In this document: in pieces, positions 8,084-18,910 of the stretch
Position numbering within the stretch: the stretch's first letter is position 1
Layout: each line of letters starts with the position of its first letter
Assembly: GCA_015679605.1 (NCBI GenBank)
Contig: JAAAVE010000173.1
Span: 1-27,244, forward strand
Direction of reading: 5' to 3'
DNA length: 27,244 nt
Source of the DNA: Podila epigama
Lineage: Eukaryota > Mortierellomycota > Mortierellomycetes > Mortierellales > Mortierellaceae
Program-made: the position numbers and the translations under genes
Notes under the pieces: model-generated
What the model was told of the DNA's origin: nothing
Database searches by the model: none
Seen by the model: the letters and a program-made list of their open reading frames with translations, nothing else

Positions 8084-11081
8084 CTATGACCGTGACAGGG
8101 TCTCACCATAGTCGTCCTGACCAGGAAAGAACTTGTCGCTCAACCAGACATGGTTCCTTGTAGGATCATACCGCGTCAATGGAAGATCATAGGGAAGACG
8201 AATGGGTACCACAGCAGTAGCCACTGTGCTCTCAGTAAAACCATCGGCTACTTGAACGTGCTCTTGAGCTGTGGAAGACGATTGACCGAAAGGTATGCTA
8301 CGGGATGACACAGGGAGACGTGGATGAGGATCGGCAGTAGTCGCGTTGAGCATGTAGACGTGAACATCACTCTCAGCCACCACTGGCGAGGACTCTCGAC
8401 TGGTTTTGAGGGATGTAGACTCAAGTCCAGGTTCTACTTTCTATACACATTCAAAAGCGTCGTTTAGCAGACAAAATAGACATTGTAAAATGGCCATGGA
8501 GACTGGGGTGAGGTTAGACATACCTCAAAGAGACTTGGAAAGATGAGGACCCCGAGCTCATAGCTTTGAATGGATAAGGTCCCGTCTTTGAGCACACCCC
8601 AAGCAGGCTTGGACAAATTGGCGCTTGTCAATAAGAACCAAGATATCACATCGGCACCGTCCATGCTTGTTACCCGAGTGAATGTCTAGCATTGTTTAGA
8701 TTTGGTTACTTTTCGTTCGACTTTACACTGTGAGCCGCGTGCCTCTGTGTCTTTTGCTCTCACACATTCTTTCTCTCACTCTGCTCGTTGCTTAAACAAT
8801 TGCATATTTCTTTTTACCTTGATGTGAGGCATTGCACGGTCCCTGCCATTCTTGCTCGATTTCCAGGAATGCAACAACGGGTTCAAATAATGGGCTTGTT
8901 TTGAATAGCTTGAATCTTTGAAGGGCAGGCTGCCGCCCATTGACCAACCCTCATAACTATTAAATCCATGGATGAACCTCAATTGTATAAGTCAAATTGT
9001 CAAAGGGGGATGAATGTACCCGCATATCATGTCATCTGAGTATGGCCGCCTCATTCGTTACCTTGTGCGAACATTTTCGGCTGTCGGAAAAACCACACAG
9101 AGATCGGCCTTTGTGGACGGCATGTAGTTTGAATGACGGTGAGCGTTCAGACTTGTTTCAAACTCTCCCCGTAGCCAATCCTGCGAACTTTTCCCTAGCG
9201 ATCCTATGCTCGAGATCTTTTTTTGTTTGTTTGTTTGTTTGAATATCAATTGGGTGTGTTTGATACAATACCAGGGTAGAAAAATGTACGTCCACGACAT
9301 GCAAAATATGCAAGGTATGCGAGGCATTAAAGGGTCAAATTGTGTATCATCATGTTAATGAGCGAAAAAAAAAGAGCATGTCCAGAGCATGCCAAGAGCA
9401 TTAATCTTTGAGTATCCACTTTTTCTTACTTGACAAATTATCTTGGAGCTGTGCAGACATGTCTTTGAAATCTCAACTTGTTGCCTTAGGACTGCACGAA
9501 GCCGTAGATGGCCCCACTTATTCTTGTCTGCGCCAGAAAACTTGCCAGGGACCGAGCCGATGAGGACTCCTTGGACGCCTCGAAAGTCAAACTGCGAGAT
9601 CCTACTGCTGATCTCTTGGTGGTGCTTATATCTCTGCATGTACTCTTGCAAATCGCGCTCAAACGCGCAAGTGGCAAGACCTGTGGGCGCTATTTTCTTT
9701 GAGAGACGGCCTGTTGTAAAGACACCCTGCGTCTTGTTCCTGAGTAACGAGTAACGAGTGACGAGTAACAGTCAGCTCTTTCTTCATCTTCTTCCTCAAA
9801 CGTCTCCTCAACGCCCAGTTTCGCAAGCATGCACTCGCGATAGTCGGCTGTTCAAAAAAAATCTAGCCATCCATCTCTTGATGACATCCTTACCTCCAAT
9901 CGCGTTCAATCATGTTGGCGGTATGAAGCGCAAACTGCATCGTGTTGTCGCGATAGAACAAAAGCATGGCCTTTGTATGATGTGTGCCTACAGTGTTTAT
10001 CAAAGGAGAATGAAGGCGTGAGAAAAACAGGCCCGTTTTCTTTCATGTCGCATCCTTTGTATCGATTGCTTTGAGAGCAATGGCGACTTCATGTCAGGGG
10101 CATGGGAGTGTTTACCAATTCCAGACACTTGGACATGATGCAGGGTCACTCGTGGATACTTCATGCGCACACCTGTCTCCATGTTCTAGAGAACAAAAAA
10201 AAGTCCGTCGCGTCATGCATCGGTGCAAAAGGATGTTGTGAGAGATATGGGATGATAAATCATTGTCATAACATGACACAACTGGAAAAAGCGACGACGT
10301 TACCAACAGCTGCGTTGGCGTCAGGCGTAGTCCATGGTATATGATTGTTCTAAGTCCATCGCGTATTTCTTCAGCAACTTCATTCATGATGAACTCTACG
10401 TCGACCATGTAGTTTATCTGGACCATGAGCTCCAAGTTTGGCTGCCAGATGAATACAAGAAGAATGGTAAGGATAAGTATGAAACGCGAGTTGTAGTTAT
10501 TGAAATAAGGACAAGCTGTCTTTTGACCGGGTCGGGCGAGCTTACATCGCCGATGAGGCTTTGCAATGACACGCATCCAATATTGTTCAATGCCGATGTT
10601 CTTTGCACGGTGGTGAGGTGCATCGAAGAGTCAATGTATCGGGTCGCCTCCATTTGTCGCGATCTGTGTATATGGATGAAAAAAGAAAAACACAAGAATG
10701 GCTTGCCTAATGTTAGAAAAGTGTGTCGTCCGTTAAATCCAGTCCATGCTTCTTGAAGCTTCTTCTTCGTGGCATATTCAAGCAAACAGGAAATATACCG
10801 TTTTATTCCTTCTGACACGTCTGACACTTCTGACACTTGTGACACGTCTTGACCAGTGTGCTCTGGAGATCTTGCATGCTTTCTCGTTGGTTGTCCTGCC
10901 TGTCTCTCATCAGTCTGATCATAAGACAATCCTGGCACGGGTTCATGACGCGACACACTTTCTTCAGTTTCGCTGTCGCTCTAAAAGTGTTCAGTTCAAA
11001 TATGCCACACTGTCAGTGGCACAAGCAAAAAAAAAAAAAAGTGTGACACTCTTTCAGCCCACCAAAGTATTTAAGTGCCAT
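8084..11081 (-). CDS. TDP1: Tyrosyl-DNA phosphodiesterase 1 (Tdp1)
   Basis: Tdp1 hydrolyses the bond between a trapped topoisomerase I tyrosine and a DNA 3' end, and acts in the nucleus. Ten exons can be joined in frame: 10980-10799, 10663-10546, 10441-10304, 10185-10116, 9987-9894, 9739-9430, 9216-9062, 8977-8818, 8685-8524, 8440-8084. Both HKD half-sites are intact: [10 protein letters not shown] (His181, Lys183) with HTAN (Asn202), and AMPHIK (His415, Lys417) with LLTSANLSK (Asn440). Other family blocks are [52 protein letters not shown] and [10 protein letters not shown] near the end. The model has about 589 residues, close to human Tdp1 (608). The N-terminal 70 residues are acidic and disordered. 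The first exon is uncertain: an ATG at 11081, a donor at 11049/11048 and an acceptor before 10972 give a continuous frame, but the donor is weak. Human homologue numbering would be H263/K265 and H493/K495. Confidence 0.9.
9742..9769. repeat. Four tandem 7-base repeats inside a TDP1 intron
   Basis: The unit GAGTAAC occurs four times (one copy GAGTGAC), ending next to the 3' splice site of the intron between TDP1 exons 9987-9894 and 9739-9430. On the transcribed strand the repeat supplies the sequence before the acceptor AG at 9741-9740. Confidence 0.8.
10811..10846. repeat. Four tandem 9-base repeats in the TDP1 N-terminal exon
   Basis: TCTGACACG/T-type units of 9 bases are repeated four times. 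Being a multiple of three, they encode a Val-Ser-acidic repeat (VSEVSDVSE) in the disordered N-terminal tail of Tdp1, directly before the exon end. Confidence 0.8.
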
Positions 11082-11316
11082 TTTTGAACTTGAGCAGGCT
11101 TTTACATCTATAATGATTCTAAAAGAACAGGATGTCAGGAGCCAAGGAACAAAGCGAATGTTGTCATTGCCAGAAAAAACCAGGTAATAATCGTTCCGCA
11201 GTTTACATTGCTTCATGTTTACTCATGGTTCGAATGCGCAAAGAAGAAAAAGAAGAATGAATGAATTGAATCGTGACAAGTATTAATAAAATTGTTTTGT
11301 CTCCTTATTGTTACAA
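11082..11316. other. Intergenic: FGGY kinase 3' end and TDP1 upstream region
   Basis: This 235-base gap holds the 3' flank of the kinase gene and the likely promoter or 5' leader of TDP1. A possible acceptor (TTCTTTTAG on the minus strand, near 11118) could belong to a further upstream TDP1 exon starting at an ATG near 11226; the evidence is weak. Nothing else recognised. Confidence 0.35.
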
Positions 11317-13232
11317 TCATATTGTCATAAGACGCTCATAATCGCGCTGGTCCTGTTGCATCTTTTCCAGAACGCGGTACTTTGCCTCGTAGAACTGCCT
11401 CAACTTTGGGTCATCCGTGGGCTGCACCACGTCCGATGACGACGTCAAACGGGCCATGGCATCCCACAATAGACCGTCCATGCCTGCACCAAGTGCCCTC
11501 TTGCTCGATTCATACGCTACTGCTCCACAGACGGCTGCACCAACCACTACTGCAGCATCTCCTCCACTTCCTGGAAGGACTACAGGCAGTTGCAAAACGT
11601 CTGCCAAGACCCTTACAAAGAGTCGATTGAGTGAGAGTCCTCCTGAGATACAGGCAGTTTCGATCGTATATCCCTCTCGTCTCAGTGAATCCAAAATCTG
11701 TTGGGTTCCCAGTACCAGTGCTTGCACTGCAGCGAGATACAGGACAGCCAAGCCATCAACTGTACCACTGTTCAGATCCAGACCCACAATCGATCCACGC
11801 ATGGTTTGGTCCGCAAAGGGCGATCGGTTACCATGGTGATCTGGTGTCATATGTAGGCGTCTCGTTAAGAACGCCACATTGTCCAAAGTCCTTGTCTTTG
11901 CCAAGACCTCCAAATGTTGATTCAGATACTCGTAGATGGTCAACGCCTGCGGACTAGCCTCCTGAGCGCACTTGAGTGCCTCCGAGTACGCGACATGGGT
12001 CTTTGTCAGGTAGTCGATGAGCTGTCCTGTTGATGACTGTCCTCCCTCTGCCACCCACATGTCAGGCAGCATCACACCATGAAAAGGTCCCCAGACGCCT
12101 ATTCATATATATATATATGTATATATTACGGACGTCATTGCGTGTCAGTAACATGGTCATTGTCCAATATCCCAACAAAGGTAACATGAAAAGAAAAAAG
12201 AAAAAGACAAATGAAATAGAAACCTTTAACGAAAATAGGTCGATCGCTCATAAGCAAGTGGCATGATGAAGTGCCACAGATCAAGGAAATCCTCTTTTGG
12301 GCTTCGCCCACCGTGGGTGGCACGCCATTGGTTTGTGCGCCCAATGTACCGATCGCTCCTGCATACGCGTCAATGACGGCGCCACCGACAGCTGTGCCTG
12401 GTAGCAGGCCCAGTTCCTTTGCCACAGTCTCTGTCAAGCCTCCAATGAACTCGCCCGCAAAGTTCACCTGCTGTGACTTATTGCCAAGACCACAGAGTAA
12501 CTGGCAATCATTGTCAGCAATCTCACCGAGGCCAATGGACCGTAAAAACGCGTCACTCCAGCCTTGTTCCTCCTTATCGCCATCTTTCTCGTCTTTGCTC
12601 GATGGCCGTGCCTTGTAAGCCCATTTGCAGACGACAGAACACCTACTGGGTAGGTAGTGGCCCGTCGCCTTCCACGTCAAAAAGTCTGGCAAATCAAACA
12701 GTCGTCCGATTGAATCCCACTTGTCCCTGGGCATGTTCTCGTATAGCCAAAGCGTCTTTGGCAGCTCCATCTCGGGGCTCATTGTCCCACCGATGTTCCG
12801 AAGAATATCATGCCCCGTTGCTGTGATCCTACAGGCCTGGTCCTTTGCACGGTGGTCACACCACATGATGATATTGCGATCGTGATCTTCAAAGCCAGAG
12901 CTGGGTGAGATCGAGACAGGCTGAGCTGTCTCGGGCGTTCCAGCAGAATAGGCGACAAGGGAGCATGTTGCGTCAAAGCCGATACCCTTGACGCGTGCCG
13001 GGTCGATCCCAGAGGCAGTCAAGACTGCACGAATGGAGCCAACGGTGGCACGCCAGATCTCGTTGCTTGATTGCTCAAAGAAGTCGGGTGCTGGACGTGT
13101 TGTGGAGAATGGAGTGGAGTGGATGGCGAGGAGAGTGCCAGTGGCGGAGATGAGTGCAGCTCTACTGGAGCCAGATCCTACATCCACTCCAAGGAAGACA
13201 TCGTCACTGGTGGTAGTGGTGGTGGATGTCAT
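11317..13232 (-). CDS. FGGY-family carbohydrate kinase, probable D-ribulokinase
   Basis: Two exons (13232-12224 and 12098-11317) join in phase 1 to give 596 residues. The family phosphorylates sugars with ATP; the closest relatives by motif are yeast Ydr109c and human FGGY, known as D-ribulokinases. The N-terminal domain opens with the phosphate loop FLGVDVGSGSSRAALI (about residue 13), followed by GIGFDATCSLV and MWCDHRAKDQA. The C-terminal domain has ICGTSSCHL, then GVWGPFHGVMLPDMWVAEGG across the intron, ISGGLSLNRLFVRVLADVL, and the adenosine motif PGSGGDAAVVVGAAVCGAVA. All the expected blocks are intact. The ATG at 13230-13232 is chosen because the conserved core starts soon after a Thr run; an in-frame ATG at 13310 would add 26 residues rich in Pro, Ser and His. 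The protein is likely cytosolic. It is transcribed away from the STRIP gene across a short shared promoter. Confidence 0.92.
12104..12127. repeat. AT dinucleotide repeat in the kinase intron
   Basis: An (AT)n run with one G interruption lies directly before the acceptor AG (12100-12099) of the single intron in the FGGY kinase gene, where a pyrimidine tract would be expected. Confidence 0.7.
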
Positions 13233-13550
13233 TTGAAGTGTTATGGAAAGTGGAAATGAAGGACGTGTGGATGGATGGACGGATGGATGAATGATTGGGC
13301 GAGTGACCATTGGGCACCTGACCTAAATTTGGGCACTCCCATGAATCAGCGCGTGAATCATTGGAGGTGCTTTGAATTCTCTTCCACTTCTTTCTTGTTC
13401 AATCCTCACTTTCCACTTCTCAATCCCATTCTCATTCCCATTCCGCCACACAACCGTCGCTGCAGAAAGTGAGGTGCCCCACCCCTCTACTCGCTCGCGC
13501 AACCACAGCCCCCCTAGTTTTCAACACATTTTGCACTCTTTTTTCCTACA
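13233..13550. promoter_or_regulatory. Divergent promoter between FGGY kinase and STRIP genes
   Basis: This 318-base gap separates two ATGs facing away from each other, so it must hold both promoters. Three ATTGG (reverse CCAAT) boxes lie at 13294-13298, 13309-13313 and 13359-13363, possible sites for the CCAAT-binding HAP/NF-Y factor. A GGAT repeat occupies 13269-13290. A pyrimidine-rich block with repeated CCCATTC (13415-13450) lies upstream of the STRIP start. No clear TATA box was seen on either side. Confidence 0.55.
13269..13290. repeat. GGAT tetranucleotide repeat
   Basis: About five imperfect GGAT units lie 37-58 bases upstream of the kinase ATG, within the divergent promoter. Confidence 0.65.
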
Positions 13551-16500
13551 ATGGTCGACAATCCAACCCAGGACTCCATCACCATGGCTCAGCTCAAGCA
13601 GTTTGTGAGCACATTGCCCTCGAAGCAAAAGGTACAACAAGCAGGCCAAACAGTGCTTCACAGAGACAGAAAAAAAAAAGTCATTCAAGTTTAACTAATC
13701 CAATGGCAACATTCAGCTTGAGTCAGTCCAGTTTCAATATGCCGACATGGATACTGTTACTGCCGAGATTGACGAATTTTATGGCTATTCCGAAGTCCAC
13801 CAGTTTGTCGAGAACGAGGACCATTTTACGCAGCATTATGACGGAGGTCCGTTCAACTCCCCTTTCCTTTTTTTTTTCTCAACGTCTCGATACAAAAAAA
13901 AGTATCACTGTCCACATGAAGAGTGTGCTAACCTCGTTTTTGTCGTTTAGATTGGCAAAAAAGTTCTCACTCGGAGCGAGAAGCCTATGCCGAGTATCTG
14001 CTCGACTTTTTAGATCAGAAAAAGGACAGTAGTCGGCTTTCAGTCACCCACCAGTTGGTGTATATCGCGCAAGGTAATCAGCAGCGTTTTTCTCATCTTC
14101 GACCCACAACTCGAGCGTGATCATTGAGACCTAACCACAGTTTTTATCGTTTTCATGTACCTATAATCCATTCTAGGCGCGTACGCTGGCGTTGTTGACG
14201 AAGACGACCATCTGAGCTGGATCATCAAGAACAACAGGATGCTACGAAAGCTTGGTGCCTTTCAGACCTATTATGATGCTCTGCGGATTGCATGTTCAAA
14301 GTATGTTCTGTCGATCTTTGCACATTCGTTCCGCTCCACAGCTATTGTGCTATGTTTTTTTTGTAGTTTTTACCACACCATTCATTCTCGTGTCATATCG
14401 CTACCGAAAAGTGCTAACACCATTCTAACATCCATTGTAGACTAACAGCCGAACCGTCAGTCTCTGTCGAGATTGAGGCACTATTGACACTGCTGTATAT
14501 GCTTGTCGTATCCCACGAGGACGATGAATCATTCATGGACGATCTTGGTAAGGAGCAATGACAGAATACTGAATCAAACATATGAACATCAACTAGACCT
14601 CTTGTTGAAAAATTCACACTGCGATACAATCTAAGCGGTTGAATGACAGCTTGCTATATATCCTCACCATGCAACTTGCAACTGGCATCTTTCCCCCTCC
14701 CATCTTTATTCCATAGCTGCGACAAACCCATCGATAACCGTCTTCTTGTACGATCAGATCTGCCTGCGTCCAAGCAAGGACCATTTCTACCCACTCAAAA
14801 AAGTAAGCAAAAGAGCAACATTTTTTCACACAAGCCCGAGCAAGAACGACAACAATACTCAAAGTCAGGTTGACATTGCCATTTCATTGGGAATCACCTA
14901 GATGTTGCTACTACTCTGGAAAGTTTTGCGGACAACCCTTGGTGGGACAGACGATTTGCCTATTCTGAAGGACATTGCGCGACGGCTCGTTGGCGGCCAG
15001 CCTCTAGTTGGTCCCAATGCTCAAAAATCGGACCCCATTGACTACATGGCATATCAAGCAGAGATGAGCCAAAAGTATCCGACTTATATACCCCCCGCCG
15101 CCGTCATCACTCCCGAGTGTCCAGTGCCAATCTCTACAATAGCCTCGGTCCTACAAGCCGCCACCCCAGGGAGCGGCACACAAGCCTCAAAGGGCTCGAC
15201 ATTTTCCAGCGCATCCTCCAAACACGGGAAAGGTTCATCGGGCATTGCGGGCTTCAATAACACTCAGCCATTCATCTTTCCTTCAGCCAACATGCATACA
15301 TCCACACCGAAATCAATCACAGAGGCCGAGGAGCTGTTCAAGAAAAACATGTACATATCAACAGCTACCTTACAGATCTTTCAAGAAAAAAAGAGGATGA
15401 CGGACAGGGGGTATCGGTCCCTGCGAGACGCTGATGACCAGGATTCAGGGAGGGCGCTCGAGTATCGACAACCGGTGCCGGTTCGGAATAAAGCCTACAA
15501 CAGGCGAAAGCGTCTTTCACGGAGAGGCAACGACAATGGCAATCAGGGAGATGACGAGGCAGATGACAGGAGCGACGGCGATGACGACTTTGCTTCGGAT
15601 AGCGAAGGTGACTGGAAAGAAAGTCAAAGCCGACGGCAATCGATGGCTGGCGCTGGTTCTCAGACCGTTAGTGACAAGGAAAGAGAAGCCATTGACAAAA
15701 TCAAGCACATATATGTAAGTTGGCAATGAGAACAGAAACAAGGGTGGTTTTCAAAGGTTCCGCACCCATTGGGGTAGATCACGAACACAACAGACATAAG
15801 CATTCTAACCTAAGATTTTTTTTCAACATATTTGTAGACAGAGATCGTCCCTCGGATGGCTCAGATTCAAGTCACCTTGCTCAAGACACTCTTGGTCTGC
15901 ATAAAAGTGAGTGGAGCGACAGCTGCCAAGGAGAGCTCGAACGCAGAAGCTGAGGGTAAAGAACCGATTGATTCATTCACCAAGGTGAATGACATTCGCG
16001 AGCACGAAATCATGTCCAAGGCAGTGTCGAGCATCCTACTGCTGCAGCTTCAGCACTTCAAGATTTACCACGTCCTCGCCTTCAATTATGTCTGCCAGCT
16101 ACTGGTCGACTCGAATTGTCTGTTGCTTCTGCTCAAGATCTTTGGAAACGCCGAGAACCCTGGCAATATCCATACTAAGAATGAGATTGAGGAGTACAAC
16201 TTTTTCAAGACTTGCCACATTATCCGCTCAACTCGCAAGGACAATCCAGCGGACCCTGAGCACGCGCGTTCGGGAATTCTCCGAGCAGCTATCGCTGACT
16301 TGGGGGATCCTCTGCCACCCAATTACGTCTGCCGCTGGAACATGTTTACCATCATTCATCTTCTCCGTGTCCTCCAAAAGCTGACCAAGCGCAAGACCCA
16401 TCGTATTCTGCTCTTGGTGCAGTATAAGAGCTCTGCGATCCTGAAGCGACTCTTGAAGATTAATCATCCAGACCTTCTTAAATACGTCTACAAGGCCCTC

Positions 16501-17760
16501 AAGAGTCAAGTCCCCTTCTTAGGACGAAAGTGGCGATCAAGCCATATGAAGGTCATTACAGGGATCTACCTCTATTGCAAGACCAGCCTCCGTGATGACT
16601 GGATATCTGGAGCGGATGTGGAGCGGGACTTGGAGGATGCCCTGCCTGCGGAGCAGCAACTTCGAAATCTGATCCGCTACTATCACGATCGAGTGCATCC
16701 CCATGCTTTGGTGCCAGATCCTGCAGCGCAATCAAAGACGGCGGCGACCAATGGCAATGGTGCCAATGCCAACGGCGCAGGAGCCAACCAGCAACAACAC
16801 CAGGCTGGTCCCCGGTATGACTGGCAAGAGATATATGAGGCTCACTCATCCGTGTCCGAAGTGAACAGTGTCCTAGGCCATAGGTCTAGCCAATTCAAGG
16901 ATGTCAAATCGGATGGAGAGGACTCGACCAAGAGTATGGCGAGCCATAACAGCAGCAGTAGTAATGGCGGTAGTGGACTGGACACCTTTGGGGACTCGGC
17001 ATTTGAGAGACGACGGGACATGACTCTCAATGATATCGTATTGGATCCGTCGTTTATGGAGAACTACAGCCACTGGCTAGAGGCCGAGGTGTTTGGGAAG
17101 CAGGCACCGTTGCTATCTGACCAAAAGTTCACGTATAGTGACTTTTATTATGATAGCCAGCCTGAACTCCCCTTCCTACGACCAATAGGAGATGGCTCTG
17201 GATGGGACACGCCGGCCGTGATGCCGTCCGATGAAGAGGACATTGCCGGGTTCCGGCCTAGCGTTTTTAACTTTAGTCGATGGGAGGACGAGGAGCTCTA
17301 CAAACAGATTAACTGGACTCCGAACCGGTGGGGCGATGATGCGACGGCAAGTGTTGAGGAGCAGTACTATCTTGACGGTGTCTCCCAGTATGACACCTTT
17401 GACGAGGATAACATGAACACGTATCGCGCAGACGACTCTGGCCAATACCAGGCAGATCCTGATGACAAATATGGAGATTATAGGCATGAGGAAGAAGGAG
17501 AAAGAGCGGCAGAGGTTGATGCGGATACTGGGGTTGACCTGATTACAAGCCAGGGCAACGAAGGAGGATCCTTGGACGGAGGGACGACGGGAAGTGGAGA
17601 AGGACCTGGGTCGAGACGGCGTCCAAGGCCACTGCGTGTTCGCAAGTCGGATATGGGAACTGAGTGGATCGATGAGAACGACAAGGAGGAAGTCATTCAT
17701 GCCTATGGACCTCCTCCCTCGCCTCATATCATTGAAGGGGTTGAGTACAATGAACCATGA
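13551..17760 (+). CDS. FAR11: STRIPAK complex subunit, STRIP1/2-Far11 family
   Basis: Eight exons (13551-13631, 13717-13846, 13951-14073, 14177-14300, 14441-14547, 14717-14802, 14902-15714, 15838-17760) join in frame to 1128 residues. The N-terminal part (about 15-350) matches the N1221-type domain (VQFQYADMDTVTAEIDEFY, then LLLLWKVLRTTLGG at the exon 6/7 join). The C-terminal part from about 489 (EIVPRMAQIQVTLLKTLLV) matches the DUF3402 domain, including ILLLQLQHFKIYHVLAFNYV. An acidic, Ser- and Asp-rich linker separates them, and a disordered acidic tail follows. In fungi this protein (yeast Far11, Neurospora HAM-2, Sordaria PRO22) scaffolds striatin-PP2A complexes at the nuclear envelope and ER and acts in cell fusion, mating arrest and septation. 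It is longer than human STRIP1 (837) mainly through low-complexity sequence. The exon 6 donor (AAA/GT at 14803) and exon 7 acceptor (14900-14901) were set by the family motif. Confidence 0.92.
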
Positions 17761-18176
17761 GCAGACACAACATTTGATGTTGTTTTGTTATTGTCTGATC
17801 AAGTCTTTTGTAATCGACTGGAGGACACGCACGCGGTGAGGCAGTGTATCCTTGATATGGTCATGAAAATAAGTTGCAAGCACAAGCTTACATGTACAAC
17901 ATGCTCAAAACATGCACAACATCGCATTTCATTTGTCAAACAATAATCTCTACATTCATATTTCCAGGAAAACAACGCCGTGTAAGCATGAACATTAGCA
18001 TTCATTCCTTCTGCGACATTCATGTTATTCCCATGAGACAAACCCAGGCATCTCTCTTTTCGTCCTTACCTCAGTCAGCCTGGCCATCATAAGAGTAATG
18101 CTAACAAGAGCATTCGTACTATTTTCTCAATGTCCTTCGTTACTTTTCGATTTTCGCACGTATCAAGGCTTGAACG
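17761..18176. other. Intergenic downstream of the STRIP gene
   Basis: This 416-base stretch holds the STRIP 3' flank and the upstream region of a small ORF. Open frames here are short on both strands and lack coding character. No RNA gene or repeat was recognised. Confidence 0.45.
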
Positions 18177-18404
18177 ATGGACAAATCGACTACAGAAAGC
18201 CGAAAAACTTTGAGTATATCTGATAGTGGGGTCCAGCAGCAGGACCCTGTTGAAGCTCAGCGCCCTCGCGACCCAGTTGAGCAGTTACGAGAGCTCTTTG
18301 CACTACAGCGAGGCCAACTTTTGGAGCTTCAAGCACAAATCGATCGACAGCAGGCAACGCTGGACGAGCAGGAGCGGATTCTGAACAAGTTATCTCGCTG
18401 CTAG
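18177..18404 (+). CDS. Small putative coiled-coil protein
   Basis: The ORF encodes 75 residues. The N-terminal half is polar with Ser, Thr, Gln and Pro. The C-terminal half (about 33-73) is a continuous helix with leucines and isoleucines at heptad spacing (LRELFALQRGQLLELQAQI, then LDEQERILNKL), predicted to form a coiled coil. It has no basic region like a bZIP factor, no membrane segment and no signal peptide. I do not recognise the family. Coding character is suggested by the amphipathic periodicity and ordinary codon choice rather than by homology. It could be a genuine microprotein, or the visible exon of a longer spliced gene, or chance. Confidence 0.45.
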   Translation: MDKSTTESRKTLSISDSGVQQQDPVEAQRPRDPVEQLRELFALQRGQLLELQAQIDRQQATLDEQERILNKLSRC

Positions 18405-18910
18405 ACCTGAACGCGTCTGAACGAGATTTTTTAAACCAAGGATGCCATATCTTGTTCTTTTTTTGCCCTTTTCGATTAAGGACATGAGTGCGGCCATTGA
18501 ATCCATACTGGTGCAATACATCCTGTGATTTAAAGTTGATGTCCTACAATGCAGGTGGCAACAGTGCCGTCGGTGAGAGTGGTTACGCATGGTGAGGCGT
18601 GGTCAGTAGGAGGTTTCAATGAGGTTTGTGTGAACGTGCGAATCAACATGCTAGCGCGTCTCTGTGAAGTAGAAGAGAGTCGAGATGACAGCAATGAAAA
18701 GAAAAAGAACGGGTCAATGGTGCGATCATTCTCAGCTGAAAGGCCTTTGGTGGCAAAAAGGACACGTGGAATTCCCAATGGGTTTAAAGTGTTTCTTGTC
18801 TTCATCATCTCTCACTTTTTCTTCTCACTCTCCTATTCAATTTCATATTTTCAATTCTTCACACGCTCGCTCATCATCCTCGGGACAGGTAGCCAGAATT
18901 CACTCAACGC
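18405..18910. other. Intergenic upstream of the HhH-motif gene
   Basis: This 506-base stretch carries two overlapping opposite-strand ORFs (plus 18549-18977, minus 18530-18808). Neither shows a recognisable motif, and the plus one runs into the start of the downstream gene in another frame. The last 100 bases before 18911 are pyrimidine-rich (TTTCTTCTCACTCTCC), as expected for a fungal promoter. I see no firm gene here. Confidence 0.4.

Noticed and set aside
15919-15924. Perfect-looking donor (GTGAGT near 15909) inside the last STRIP exon
   Set aside because: Reading through stays in frame and keeps the DUF3402 similarity; no matching acceptor improves the protein.
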